Shown here: positions 29,316-38,892 of the stretch, piece by piece | Numbering within the stretch: the stretch's first letter is position 1 | Layout of the letters: each line of letters starts with the position of its first letter | Origin: Campylobacter sp. 19-13652 | GTDB lineage: Bacteria > Campylobacterota > Campylobacteria > Campylobacterales > Campylobacteraceae | Length of the DNA stretch: 64,000 bases | Reading direction: 5' to 3' | NCBI RefSeq assembly: GCF_019702925.1 | Contig: NZ_AP024713.1 | Location: forward strand, 992,001 to 1,056,000 | The notes under the pieces: model-generated | What the model was told of the DNA's origin: nothing | Seen by the model: the letters and a program-made list of their open reading frames with translations, nothing else | Databases searched by the model: none | Position numbers and translations under genes: made by a program

Positions 29316-31667
29316 ATGCGAATTACCACACAGATGAAATTTCAAAAATCCGTAGCAGATTACCAGTACGGAATGAGCCAAATCCAAAAGTACAATAATC
29401 AAATCTCAAGCGGAACAAAGATAAGCAACTCATTTGAAGATGCGTCTGTGTATAATGACGGAATGAGGCTTGATTACGAGATAGTCTCGCTAGAGCAGGT
29501 GGTCGACGCTACGCAAAAATCTGTAAATTTTAGCCAAAACTCAGACCAATCATTGCAAGAGTTTAGCAAGCAGCTTGAACGCTTCAAAGTCAAGCTAGCC
29601 CAAGCTGCATCTGACGTACATGACGTAACCTCTCGTATGGCTATAGCGCAGGATTTAGAGGGCATTAGAGACTACCTTATAAATATAGCAAACACCTCCA
29701 TAAATGGGCAATTTCTCTTTTCTGGTAGCACAGTAAATATAAAGCCTATAAATGGAAATGGCGATTATATGGGAAACGACGAGACTATGAAAGCCAAAGC
29801 TGGCTCACAGATAGATCTGCCGTTTAATATAAGCGGTAAGGAGCTATTTAAAGGTACCGACACCGACTACCGCAGACATCTAACCACAAACGTAAGCCTC
29901 ATAGATCAGACAAAAAAAGACTCAGACGATGCGCCAAAATTTCTAACAGAAAGCAGCCGCATAGTCGACATGATCGGCAAAAACTATATCATACCAAAAG
30001 ATAGAGAAAAGATAAACTACGATTATGATTTTTTACCAAATGAACAAAATAAATACCCAGATACGTTTTTTTACCTGCAGGGCAGAAAGCCTGATGGCAC
30101 TAGCTTTACTAGCAAATTTCAGCTTACTTCAGATACGACAATACAAGGACTCATGGATAAAATAGGTAGGGAATTTGGTAACGATGAACGAGATAAAGTA
30201 GTCGACGTAACACTAAATGCCGACGGACAAATAAATGTAACAGATCTAACACGTGGAAATAACTTCATAGACTTTCATCTAGTAGCAGCCACTGAACAGG
30301 TAAACGACAAAGAAAGCGCAGCTCAAACCGTTAAGGATGACGTAGCGTTTTACCAAAATAAAGCGGCTAATAGCAAACGCTCAATAGCAGACTCAAATAG
30401 CCTGCAAGCCTTAGAGGAAAACGTAAAAAAATATCAAAATGACCCTGCAAATAGAATTTACGTCATGGATTTTACACAAAATGCCTACAAGGATATGACA
30501 GGCAACGAAACAAACGCTTATGATTTTGATAAAGTCCGATTTAATGCACAAGACAGCAAGCTAACAAGCAACATCTCTCAAGTTATAAGATCAAATAATA
30601 AATACGCCACAGAAGACACCCCACTAGCAATGACTGCTGGGACAAATACGCTCTATAAAGACGTGCGTGGCAACGACATAGCTGGGCTTTATAACATAGA
30701 CGGAGAGTCCATAAAAATAAATGTAAAATCAAGAAGTGGCGAAGTATACGACCTAACTGTTAGATTTACAGCTGATGGAGCAAAGCTTGATTATACTACA
30801 AATGTAAAAAATGGCGCAGGTCAATACGTGCCTTTACCAACTCGTTCTGAGACTGGTATAACTATAATGCAAAGTAATGAATTTATGACTAGGGCGCATA
30901 ATAATAATGCCACAGCTCACTCCACGCCAAATAGAGAATTTACATACAGGCAGTTAAATGACATCATCGCTATGGCTGCAAGTGGACGCATAGAGCAGTT
31001 GCAAAAAGATAACTACGATAGCTATGCCGCAAACATAATCGCAGCAAAAGATAGCGTAGATGTACGGCTAAATGAATTTGGCAAGATAGAGCTAATAGAC
31101 AAAAGTCTATCCGTAACTCCTATTGAACTATCTGTTTATAGCGGCAAAGAGACAACTGAAGCAGTAATTGTCAGGTATGAAAATGGCATAGCCATAACAG
31201 AAAACGTAAACACCCGCTTTAAAGGCGACTCTACCACAGGGCAGGGCAGGGGCTCAACATTTAGTTTTATGGAAAATAATGCCATAGAAATAGACGAGCC
31301 GAGCATAGATATTTTTAAAGACTTAAACAAAATGATAGAGGCGGTAAAAGGTGGCTATTACCGCGCAAGCAACGAGCATAAAGACCCTAGAAATACTGGG
31401 ATTCAGGGTGCACTTGAGCGGATTGATCATATAATGGATCATATCCATAAGCAAGAGACGGTGCTAGGTTCGTATACTAACTCCCTAAAAGACACCCAGC
31501 ACCGCGCAGAAATCATGATAGTAAACGTCTCAAGCGTAAAATCTGATCTAGTGGATACAGATTATGGCAAAGCCTATCTAGCACTAAATCAGCACATGAT
31601 GGCGTATCAAGCCATACTACAAGCCAGCGCAAAGATAAACCAACTAAGCTTGCTAAACTATATGTAA
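29316..31667 (+). CDS. flgL: Flagellar hook-filament junction protein FlgL (HAP3)
   Basis: FlgL joins the hook to the filament. The N-terminal (MRITTQMKFQKSVADYQYG, coiled-coil to about 140) and C-terminal (DYGKAYLALNQHMMAYQAI, ending NQLSLLNYM) regions are the flagellin-like D0/D1 domains. Between them is a large variable region of about 500 residues. At 783 residues it is far longer than enteric FlgL (about 317) but in the range of Campylobacter forms. The sigma-54 promoter and terminator suggest a single-gene transcript. Confidence 0.93.
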   Translation: MRITTQMKFQKSVADYQYGMSQIQKYNNQISSGTKISNSFEDASVYNDGMRLDYEIVSLEQVVDATQKSVNFSQNSDQSLQEFSKQLERFKVKLAQAASDVHDVTSRMAIAQDLEGIRDYLINIANTSINGQFLFSGSTVNIKPINGNGDYMGNDETMKAKAGSQIDLPFNISGKELFKGTDTDYRRHLTTNVSLIDQTKKDSDDAPKFLTESSRIVDMIGKNYIIPKDREKINYDYDFLPNEQNKYPDTFFYLQGRKPDGTSFTSKFQLTSDTTIQGLMDKIGREFGNDERDKVVDVTLNADGQINVTDLTRGNNFIDFHLVAATEQVNDKESAAQTVKDDVAFYQNKAANSKRSIADSNSLQALEENVKKYQNDPANRIYVMDFTQNAYKDMTGNETNAYDFDKVRFNAQDSKLTSNISQVIRSNNKYATEDTPLAMTAGTNTLYKDVRGNDIAGLYNIDGESIKINVKSRSGEVYDLTVRFTADGAKLDYTTNVKNGAGQYVPLPTRSETGITIMQSNEFMTRAHNNNATAHSTPNREFTYRQLNDIIAMAASGRIEQLQKDNYDSYAANIIAAKDSVDVRLNEFGKIELIDKSLSVTPIELSVYSGKETTEAVIVRYENGIAITENVNTRFKGDSTTGQGRGSTFSFMENNAIEIDEPSIDIFKDLNKMIEAVKGGYYRASNEHKDPRNTGIQGALERIDHIMDHIHKQETVLGSYTNSLKDTQHRAEIMIVNVSSVKSDLVDTDYGKAYLALNQHMMAYQAILQASAKINQLSLLNYM

Positions 31668-31689
31668 TCCTACCTAAGCCTCTATTTTG

Positions 31690-31726
31690 CCCCTTAAATT
31701 CGTTAAAATTTGGGGGTATCTTTTTT
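31690..31726 (+). terminator. Terminator after flgL
   Basis: CCCC-tt-AAATT pairs with AATTT-GGGG, with a two-base bulge, followed by GTATC and a run of six T. Confidence 0.65.
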
Positions 31727-31746
31727 AAATTTAAGCTATTTTTTAG

Positions 31747-31752
31747 TATAAT
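31747..31752 (+). promoter_or_regulatory. -10 box for ftsK
   Basis: TATAAT with transcription expected to begin near 31759, about 12 bases before the AAGGA at 31771-31775. Confidence 0.6.
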
Positions 31753-31781
31753 TTTTCTTATTTTTATCACAAGGAATTACC

Positions 31782-34112
31782 ATTTTAAAACGCATATCTT
31801 TTATTATTTTATTTGGTTTTTTGATATTTTTTGCACTCTCATCACTGCTTCCTAGTGCCGAATTTGTCGGAGCTTGGGGAAAGACTTTAGGTGGAATAAA
31901 TTTAAAATATTTTGGCATTCTTGGATACGCATATCCTCTATTATTGCCTATATTTTTGATAGCCACTTTTAAAAACCCATCAAGCCTCAGACTTTGGCAG
32001 TGCGGCATAGGCGGAGTGCTTTTATTCTTTGCAGCCCTTAGCGCTACTGCTATGATTGGCGTGCAAAATGCTGGGCTTATAGCAAGTGCGATGACAAACG
32101 TTTTGCAAGCCCTAATAGGCAAAGTAGGGCAGTTGGTCATAACGCTAATTATCACGCTTTTAGCTACTCTTTTAATACTAGATGAAGTGCAGTTAAAGAC
32201 TTTAAAGTCACGGTTTAAATTTAATAATCTTATGCAAAAAACAGCCAAAAAACAGCCAAAAAAAGATGACGAAGAAAGCGTAGAAATATTTGAGAAAAAA
32301 GAGGATATTGTCGTACTTGGGGATACATTTGATGAGCCCGATTATGAGGATGAGACGGATCTTAGCGAGGAAAGCATTGAGGATTATGAATACCTAAAAC
32401 AATCAAATTTAACGCAAGAAATTTATACAAGTGGCGACGAGGCCGCTGATATGTGGCTAGCGCAAAAAGAGCAACAAACACAAAAAAAAGAGCCAAAAGA
32501 AAAAATAGTCGAAATGATAAAACAACCAGAAAATAAGCCACAAATAGCTCAAGATATTAAGCCTGAACCAGTAATAAAAATCATACAATCAGATAAACCA
32601 GCCCCTAAACAGCCCCTAAAAAACAGCTCAGTAGAGATATTAAACGAGGTCGTAGAAAATAAAGCCTTGCTAGCCCAAATAGAAAAGGGCGAAGTGGCAA
32701 AGCCAAAGGACTTCTCGCTGCCACCACTTAAATTCCTAGCTGACCCACCAAAGAGAGCAAGCCATATAAACGAAGCGGAGATAGATCAGAAAATATCAGA
32801 CCTATTAGAAAAGCTGCGTCGCTTTAAAATCGATGGCGACGTGGTACGTACCTACACAGGCCCTATTGTTACCACCTTTGAATTTCGCCCAGCGCCACAC
32901 ATAAAAGTGAGTAAAATTCTCACTCTCCAAGACGACTTAGCCATGGCTTTACGTGCGCAGACCATACGCATACAAGCCCCTATCCCTGGCAAAGATGTCG
33001 TGGGCATAGAAGTGCCAAACGCAGACACACAGACCATATATTTAAAAGAGATCTTGCAAAGCGAAGCGTATCAAACAGCCAAAAGCCCGCTCACTCTAGC
33101 CCTAGGCAAGGACATAGTCGGAGAGCCTTTTGTAACGGATCTTAAAAAGCTTCCGCACCTACTCATCGCTGGTACGACTGGTAGCGGTAAAAGCGTAGGG
33201 ATAAACGCCATGCTTTTAAGCCTGCTTTATCGCAATTCGCCAAAGACTTTGCGACTGATGATGATTGACCCAAAAATGCTTGAGTTTAGCATCTATAACG
33301 ACATACCGCACCTACTAACGCCAGTCATCACGCAGGCAAAACAGGCCATCACAGCCCTATCAAATATGGTCGCTGAAATGGAGCGTCGCTACGCTGTGAT
33401 GAGCCACACACGCACCAAAAATATAGAAAGCTATAATGACAAAATGCGCTCTGAAGGTGGCGAGGAGATGCCTTATATCGTCGTAATCATCGACGAGCTT
33501 GCGGATTTGATGATGACTGGGGGTAAGGACGTGGAGTTTTACATCTCGCGTCTAGCGCAGATGGCAAGAGCTAGTGGCATACACCTAATAGTCGCCACCC
33601 AGCGCCCAAGCGTAGATGTGGTAACTGGCGTACTAAAGGCAAACCTGCCTAGCCGCATAGCCTTTAGGGTAGGGCAGAAAATAGACAGCAAAGTCATCAT
33701 AGACCAAACTGGCGCAGATAGCCTGCTAGGACGTGGAGATATGCTATTTACTCCGCCCGCTAGCTCGCGACTCGTCAGGCTTCACGCGCCATTTGCGAGC
33801 GAGGCTGAGATAGAAAAGATAGTCGAGTTTTTAAAAGCCCAGCAAGAGGTCGTCTATGATGAAAAATTCCTAGCCGATGCTAGTGGCGATAGCGGCGTGG
33901 CTGGTAGCACTAGCGTGGCTGGCGATTTAGACGAGCTGTATGAAGAGGCAAAGGCAGTGGTGCTAAATGAGCGAAAAACGAGCATAAGCTACTTGCAAAG
34001 GCGCATAGGCGTGGGCTATAACCGAGCCGCAAACATCATAGAACAGCTCGAGCGTATGGGAGTACTAAGTGCAGCTGATAGCAGGGGACAGCGCGAGATA
34101 ATAGGGGGCTAG
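31782..34112 (+). CDS. ftsK: DNA translocase FtsK, probable ATT start
   Basis: FtsK is a septal DNA pump that clears the terminus and activates Xer recombination at dif. It has several N-terminal TM segments, a charged linker (about 150-300), and a RecA-like motor with Walker A GTTGSGKS (around 463) and Walker B VVIIDELADL (around 565). A C-terminal winged-helix gamma domain (SYLQRRIGVGYNRAANIIEQ) reads DNA polarity. The first standard start codon, TTG 31821, would cut into TM1 and has no ribosome-binding site. ATT 31782 lies six bases after AAGGA and restores TM1, giving about 776 residues. XerH lies 12 kb away. Confidence 0.9.
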   Translation: MLKRISFIILFGFLIFFALSSLLPSAEFVGAWGKTLGGINLKYFGILGYAYPLLLPIFLIATFKNPSSLRLWQCGIGGVLLFFAALSATAMIGVQNAGLIASAMTNVLQALIGKVGQLVITLIITLLATLLILDEVQLKTLKSRFKFNNLMQKTAKKQPKKDDEESVEIFEKKEDIVVLGDTFDEPDYEDETDLSEESIEDYEYLKQSNLTQEIYTSGDEAADMWLAQKEQQTQKKEPKEKIVEMIKQPENKPQIAQDIKPEPVIKIIQSDKPAPKQPLKNSSVEILNEVVENKALLAQIEKGEVAKPKDFSLPPLKFLADPPKRASHINEAEIDQKISDLLEKLRRFKIDGDVVRTYTGPIVTTFEFRPAPHIKVSKILTLQDDLAMALRAQTIRIQAPIPGKDVVGIEVPNADTQTIYLKEILQSEAYQTAKSPLTLALGKDIVGEPFVTDLKKLPHLLIAGTTGSGKSVGINAMLLSLLYRNSPKTLRLMMIDPKMLEFSIYNDIPHLLTPVITQAKQAITALSNMVAEMERRYAVMSHTRTKNIESYNDKMRSEGGEEMPYIVVIIDELADLMMTGGKDVEFYISRLAQMARASGIHLIVATQRPSVDVVTGVLKANLPSRIAFRVGQKIDSKVIIDQTGADSLLGRGDMLFTPPASSRLVRLHAPFASEAEIEKIVEFLKAQQEVVYDEKFLADASGDSGVAGSTSVAGDLDELYEEAKAVVLNERKTSISYLQRRIGVGYNRAANIIEQLERMGVLSAADSRGQREIIGG

Positions 34113-34114
34113 GC

Positions 34115-34258
34115 GTGTATGAAGAGAGCAGTAGGCATATTCGTTTTTTAGACCAGGAGTATGAATTTATGCAGATAGAGGAGCTTAAAAAGCTACTTAA
34201 AGACGCAAAAAACACTCAAGATAAGAACAAAGATGACAAAAGCGATAAAAAAGCTTAG
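34115..34258 (+). CDS. Small charged protein coupled to ftsK
   Basis: A 47-codon frame starting GTG three bases after the ftsK stop, with AGGGGG six bases ahead. The product (VYEESSRHIRFLDQEYEFMQ, then IEELKKLLKDAKNT and a Lys/Asp-rich tail) is soluble and helical. Translational coupling, a good ribosome-binding site and non-random composition support a real gene. I recall a small gene of unknown function after ftsK in Campylobacter jejuni, which may be the counterpart. Function unknown. Confidence 0.65.
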   Translation: MYEESSRHIRFLDQEYEFMQIEELKKLLKDAKNTQDKNKDDKSDKKA

Positions 34259-34319
34259 CTTAAATTTAGCCTATTTTGGCTAAAATTAGGGACTAAACTA
34301 CCATTTTAAAAGGCTAAAA

Positions 34320-34562
34320 ATGTTTAACAACAATGAAAACAATCAGACAATAAATACAATAACAGGCATGGTTTCAGATTTAATACAAAAGTACGAGGAG
34401 CTAAAGTACGAAAACGAGCTTTTGCATAATGAGATAGTTACACTAAAAGCGCAAGATGAGGCAAAGACTAATCAGATATTTCGCCTAGAAGACGAACTAA
34501 GCCGCAAAAATATAGAATCTGAAGACGTAATGGAAAAAATTAAAGCTGTCTTAGGCAAATAA
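34320..34562 (+). CDS. Small coiled-coil protein of unknown function
   Basis: An 80-residue protein with an Asn-rich N-terminus followed by a continuous heptad-like coiled coil (about residues 15-75: VSDLIQKYEELKYENELLHN and so on). It has no membrane segment or enzyme motif. It resembles short division-associated coiled-coil proteins in general character only. AAAAGG precedes the ATG. Its stop overlaps the start of the next gene (TAATG), so the two are coupled. Confidence 0.75.
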   Translation: MFNNNENNQTINTITGMVSDLIQKYEELKYENELLHNEIVTLKAQDEAKTNQIFRLEDELSRKNIESEDVMEKIKAVLGK

Positions 34563-35449
34563 TGAAAACAATCACGCTTACCATATCCTCAAAGGACTAC
34601 ACAGTAAGGCTTGAGGATGACTTTTACATCGCCTTTGAGAGAGACTGGAGAGATATATTAGGCGGTAAGCGATTTTTAGAGCCAAAAGACCTATTAAACG
34701 CATTTGTCAAAAAGAGCTTTGACGCATATTCAAACGAAATGGCTTTAAAAGAGCTTTGCAAAAGCATCTCTGAAGTAACTGGAAATACCCAAAATGATAG
34801 TAGATATGAAAGCGAGATAGAACGTGGCGATGACACCGCAAGCAAAGACGCCAGCAATGACGATTACAGCAATATTAATTATGGCTTTGCTAGCGATATG
34901 TATGATGATAAATTTAATAATAAGCCTTTACAAGAAGTTCAACACGAAGCACAAAATAAAAACAAAAGCGACGATCATTTTTTAGAATTTCAAGATAAAA
35001 AAAACGCCCAAATCGTAGCAGATGAGCGCTTTGAAAATGAAAGCTTTGAGCTATCTTTAAAAGATGATTTTAAAGATTTAGACGATGATTTACAAAGCAA
35101 TCAAACCATATCACCTAGCACAGAACAAGACTCTAAAAAAGATATAAGCTTTACCCAAAATTCACCAGGATATGAGCCACTTAGTCAGATAGATTTAGTA
35201 AGTGATATGTACATAAAAGAGCTAAAAGAACCAGTTTCGCTTGTTTCACTAGGACACAAGGGTGTAACAGTAACTCTACCATTATCAAATAATCCGCCCC
35301 TGACATCAGAATGTGCGGCAAATACGCCCCTTAGCGAGCTTTCAAAGGCAGATAAAATGTCTATGACTCACATTGATTTATTATCTGATAAAAAGGATAA
35401 ATTCTTTGGGGATTTTTTTGACAATCTATCAATTAAAAAGAGCGATTAA
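34562..35449 (+). CDS. Unknown protein: folded N-terminus, disordered acidic C-terminus
   Basis: A 295-residue protein I do not recognise. Residues 1-80 look folded (MKTITLTISSKDYTVRLEDD, then FLEPKDLLNAFVKKSFDAY and a helix MALKELCKSISEVTG). The following roughly 200 residues are low-complexity, rich in Asp, Ser, Asn and Lys, and likely disordered. Near the C-terminus, IDLVSDMYIKELKEPVSLV and ALTHIDLL-like short repeats could be binding motifs. It is coupled to the preceding coiled-coil gene and followed by a pseudopilin and priA. No function is assigned. Confidence 0.75.
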   Translation: MKTITLTISSKDYTVRLEDDFYIAFERDWRDILGGKRFLEPKDLLNAFVKKSFDAYSNEMALKELCKSISEVTGNTQNDSRYESEIERGDDTASKDASNDDYSNINYGFASDMYDDKFNNKPLQEVQHEAQNKNKSDDHFLEFQDKKNAQIVADERFENESFELSLKDDFKDLDDDLQSNQTISPSTEQDSKKDISFTQNSPGYEPLSQIDLVSDMYIKELKEPVSLVSLGHKGVTVTLPLSNNPPLTSECAANTPLSELSKADKMSMTHIDLLSDKKDKFFGDFFDNLSIKKSD

Positions 35450-35459
35450 AGCCTTAGTT

Positions 35460-35900
35460 ATGATAAAATTTAATGCGACAAAAAGGGCATTTTCTCTTTT
35501 GGAGATAATTATTGCGATAGTGATTTTAGGCACCTTGCTTTTTATGGCGCTTCCTAAGTTTTACATAGGGCAGGATGACGCAAAGCTAGCCCTCGCAAAA
35601 TCTCAAGTCGCTGCAGTAATCTCAGGTATATCAGTCTATCACTCAAACGCAATTTTAAGTAATCAAAAAAGTACCTACCCAAATCTAAAAAGCTCAGACT
35701 CAAGACTTTTTCAAAGCGTGATAAAAGGCGGAATAGCAAGTGATAATACCGAGGGCTGGAGAGCCATTGACGATACGACTTTTATCTACTCTTTAGCAGG
35801 AGAGCGTGCGGTATTTAGCTATGACCCAATTAGTGGAGATTTTGATTGCGCCCCAGAAAATAGCGACAGGAAGGGGCTTTGCAAGGCTTTGCTTGAGTAA
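35460..35900 (+). CDS. Pseudopilin-like protein with prepilin cleavage motif
   Basis: A 146-residue type II secretion/competence pseudopilin-like protein. After a short basic leader, the prepilin peptidase site is KRAFSLLEIIIAIVILGTLL. Cleavage would fall before Phe, with Ala at -1 instead of the usual Gly and the conserved Glu at +5. The rest is a periplasmic globular domain with a C-terminal Cys pair (FDCAPENSDRKGLC) that may form a disulfide. ATG 35460 gives the natural leader. Together with dprA and comEC it suggests a DNA-uptake pseudopilus. Confidence 0.85.
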   Translation: MIKFNATKRAFSLLEIIIAIVILGTLLFMALPKFYIGQDDAKLALAKSQVAAVISGISVYHSNAILSNQKSTYPNLKSSDSRLFQSVIKGGIASDNTEGWRAIDDTTFIYSLAGERAVFSYDPISGDFDCAPENSDRKGLCKALLE

Positions 35901-37737
35901 TTTTTATAAAGTAGCCATACTAGGCAGAAGTCTTGGACTACTCACCTACCACAGCGATGAGGAGATAGCTGAGTTTTGCGAAGTTATCGTACCGCTTCAA
36001 CGTTCTAAGGTCAAAGGCTATGTGATAAATAAATGCGAAAAACCAGAGTTTAAAACCCTAGCTATACAGCAAGTTACTGGCGAATTTTTACTACCCCATC
36101 AAATAGAGCTTGCTAAATTTATCAGCTATTATTACACAGCACCCATAGCGATTTCACTAGGACTTTTTGAGCCGACAAATGGCTCTTTGGCTCTAGAATT
36201 AACACAAAAAAGCATAATAACTCCAACACTAAGCCAAAATCAAAACGAAGCTTTTAAATTTATAAAAGCACACAACTCAAGCCTACTTTTTGGCGATACT
36301 GGCAGCGGAAAGAGTGAAATTTATATCTCAGTCATAGCAGAGGCGATAAAAGATAAAAAAACGGCACTATTTTTAATGCCAGAAATCTCCCTCACACCAC
36401 AAATGAGCAAAAGGCTAAAGGCGCATTTTGGAGATAGCGTGGCGATATGGCACAGTAAAGTAAGTCCAAAAAATAAGCAAAAAATTCTAAAAGGCATACA
36501 AAGTGGCGAGATAGCATTAGTGGCTGGGGCTAGATCTGCGCTGTTTTTACCCATGCCAAATCTTGGGCTAATAATAGTTGATGAGGAGCATGACGATAGC
36601 TACAAAAGCGCCACCGCCCGCCCACACTACAATGCACGCGATCTAGCCCTATACCTAAGCCAAAAGCAGGACATACAGGTAGTGCTAGGCTCTGCTACAC
36701 CGAGTATAACAAGCGCAGCAAAATTACCTACCTTTAGGCTAAAAGGCACGTATCACAAAAGCGAAAAAAGTTATATTTTTGACGATAGCGAAACTGGATT
36801 AAGCCAGGCTTTGCTAGGCGAAATAGCAAAAAGTCTAGCCCAAAAAAGACAGGTCATTATATGCGTGCCGACTAGAGCAAATTTTAAATATCTCATATGC
36901 AAGTCCTGCTCAAACACTATAAAATGCCCATTTTGCGCAGTTGGCATGAGTCTTTATAAAAACACAAACAAGCTAAAATGCCAGTATTGCGGATACACGG
37001 AGGCTAAGCCAACAACATGCAGTGCGTGTGGCTCTAATATGATAGAGGCAAAAAAAATAGGTACTGAGGAGATAATGCAAAGGCTAAAAGAGCAGTTTGC
37101 AGGCGCAAGGATAGCAAAATTTGACCGAGACGAAATAACCACGCAAAAAAAGCTAGAAAGCGCACTAAAAGACTTTAACGAACACAAAATCGACATTTTA
37201 GTCGGCACGCAAATGCTAAGCAAGGGACATGATTATCACAACGTCGACCTAGCCGTCATCGCTGGCATAGATGAGCTACTTAACTACCCTGATTTTAGAG
37301 CCAGAGAGCGCACTCTGGCACTTGCTATGCAAGTAGCTGGCAGGGCTGGCAGGGCTGGGCAGGGGCGCGTAGTGGTGCAGACTAGACAGCCTGAGTTTTT
37401 TGCTAGCTACATTAACGATTATGATAAATTTATAGCCGATGAGACAATTTTTAGAAACCCATTATATCCCCCGTTTGCTAGGCTTTTACGCATAATTATC
37501 ACTCATAAAGATAGCTCCTTAGCCGAAAATATCATGCTAGAGTGCGTAAAAACCACTAAAGCCTATGAGGACATAGAGCTAATCGGATACGGAAAATGCG
37601 CGATAGAGTATATAGGTGGCATTTATCGCTTTGAAATTTTACTTAGAGCGAGCTCTCATCAAAGCCTTTTAAGCCTAGCAAGAGGGTGCGACAAGCCAAA
37701 TATAGACATTGATATTGATCCAATAAACTTCTCCTAA
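35893..37737 (+). CDS. priA: Primosomal protein N' (replication restart helicase PriA)
   Basis: PriA rebuilds replication forks away from the origin. The start is placed at TTG 35893, inside the end of the pseudopilin gene, because the family N-terminus begins there (FYKVAILGRSLGLLTYHS); this gives 614 residues. Helicase motifs are FGDTGSGKSEIY (Walker A, around 133) and DEEHDDSYK (around 229). A cluster of eight zinc-binding Cys lies around 335-380 (CKSC, CPFC, CQYC, CSAC). Helicase C motifs such as GTQMLSKGHDYHNV follow. Confidence 0.94.
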   Translation: MSNFYKVAILGRSLGLLTYHSDEEIAEFCEVIVPLQRSKVKGYVINKCEKPEFKTLAIQQVTGEFLLPHQIELAKFISYYYTAPIAISLGLFEPTNGSLALELTQKSIITPTLSQNQNEAFKFIKAHNSSLLFGDTGSGKSEIYISVIAEAIKDKKTALFLMPEISLTPQMSKRLKAHFGDSVAIWHSKVSPKNKQKILKGIQSGEIALVAGARSALFLPMPNLGLIIVDEEHDDSYKSATARPHYNARDLALYLSQKQDIQVVLGSATPSITSAAKLPTFRLKGTYHKSEKSYIFDDSETGLSQALLGEIAKSLAQKRQVIICVPTRANFKYLICKSCSNTIKCPFCAVGMSLYKNTNKLKCQYCGYTEAKPTTCSACGSNMIEAKKIGTEEIMQRLKEQFAGARIAKFDRDEITTQKKLESALKDFNEHKIDILVGTQMLSKGHDYHNVDLAVIAGIDELLNYPDFRARERTLALAMQVAGRAGRAGQGRVVVQTRQPEFFASYINDYDKFIADETIFRNPLYPPFARLLRIIITHKDSSLAENIMLECVKTTKAYEDIELIGYGKCAIEYIGGIYRFEILLRASSHQSLLSLARGCDKPNIDIDIDPINFS

Positions 37738-37794
37738 CCTTTAAATTTGCACCTGTTTGAAGCGCTTATAATCTTTTCATAACCTTAAATTTAA

Positions 37795-37800
37795 TATAAT
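37795..37800 (+). promoter_or_regulatory. -10 box for ispG
   Basis: TATAAT 27 bases upstream of GTG 37828; AAGG lies between. Confidence 0.55.
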
Positions 37801-37827
37801 TATTCAAATTTAATCCAAGGCAAAAAT

Positions 37828-38892
37828 GTGCAAAGATACCCAACCAAACAGATAAAAATTCGCGATGTAAAAATAGGCGGCGACGCCCCCATATCAGTGC
37901 AATCAATGACATTTTCAAAGACAAAGGACATAGCTGGCACGCTAGAGCAGATCAACAGGCTTTATTTTGCTGGGGCTGACATCGTCCGCTGTGCCGTCTT
38001 TGACAAAGAGGACGCTGCGGCGCTAAAAGAGATAGTAAAATCCAGCCCCCTGCCAGTCGTAGCGGACATTCACTTTAACTATCGCTACGCACTCATAGTC
38101 GCCGAGTATGTCGATGCGGTGCGGATAAATCCAGGCAACATCGGCTCAAAAGAACGCATAAAAGCCGTGGTGCAGGCGTGTCAGGAGCGGGACATCCCCA
38201 TACGCATAGGGGTAAATTCAGGCTCGCTTGAGGAGCAGTTTGAGCGAAAATACGGCAGGAGCGTCGAAGCTATGGTGCAAAGCGGACTATATAACATAGG
38301 CTTGCTTGAGGATTTTGGCTTTGAAAATATCAAAATCTCGCTTAAATCAAGCGACGTGGCTCGCACGATGGCGGCATATCGTGCTCTGCGTCCGCTCACG
38401 CCATATCCCTTTCACCTAGGCGTTACCGAGGCTGGGACTAGCTTTCACGCTACGATTAAATCCGCAATCGCGCTTGGCGGGCTTTTGCTTGAAGGCATAG
38501 GCGATACGATGCGAGTGAGCATCACAGGCGAGCTAGAAGAGGAGATAAAAGTCGCCAAAGCCATACTAAAAGATAGCGGGCGGCAAAAAGAGGGGCTAAA
38601 TATCATCTCCTGCCCGACCTGCGGGCGACTGCAGGCAAATTTAATGCAGGCAGTAAAAATCGTCGAAGAAAAGACAAAGCACATAAAAGAGCCGCTAAAT
38701 GTAAGCGTAATGGGCTGCGTGGTAAATGCCATAGGCGAAGCAAAGGGCGCTGATGTGGCTATTGCCTTTGGCAAAGGAAACGGGCTAGTGATGCGTCGTG
38801 GCGAAATCGTAGCAAGGCTGCCAGAGAGCGAGCTGGTGGAGCGATTTTTACTCGAAGTAGATGACGAAATAAAAAGCAGGGAAGCAAAATGA
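37828..38892 (+). CDS. ispG: 4-hydroxy-3-methylbut-2-en-1-yl diphosphate synthase
   Basis: IspG (GcpE) catalyses the penultimate step of the MEP isoprenoid pathway using a 4Fe-4S cluster. The 354-residue protein has a TIM-barrel N-terminal part (VSVQSM-like [38 protein letters not shown]). The C-terminal Fe-S domain has SCPTCGR and [12 protein letters not shown], which supply the three cluster Cys. The start is GTG 37828. The stop overlaps the dnaB start (ATGA). Confidence 0.96.
   Translation: MQRYPTKQIKIRDVKIGGDAPISVQSMTFSKTKDIAGTLEQINRLYFAGADIVRCAVFDKEDAAALKEIVKSSPLPVVADIHFNYRYALIVAEYVDAVRINPGNIGSKERIKAVVQACQERDIPIRIGVNSGSLEEQFERKYGRSVEAMVQSGLYNIGLLEDFGFENIKISLKSSDVARTMAAYRALRPLTPYPFHLGVTEAGTSFHATIKSAIALGGLLLEGIGDTMRVSITGELEEEIKVAKAILKDSGRQKEGLNIISCPTCGRLQANLMQAVKIVEEKTKHIKEPLNVSVMGCVVNAIGEAKGADVAIAFGKGNGLVMRRGEIVARLPESELVERFLLEVDDEIKSREAK

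Noticed and set aside
34850-35350. Possible CRISPR or tandem repeats in the low-complexity 295-residue gene
   Set aside because: Only biased amino-acid use; no regular repeat unit or spacers, and no cas genes anywhere in the window.
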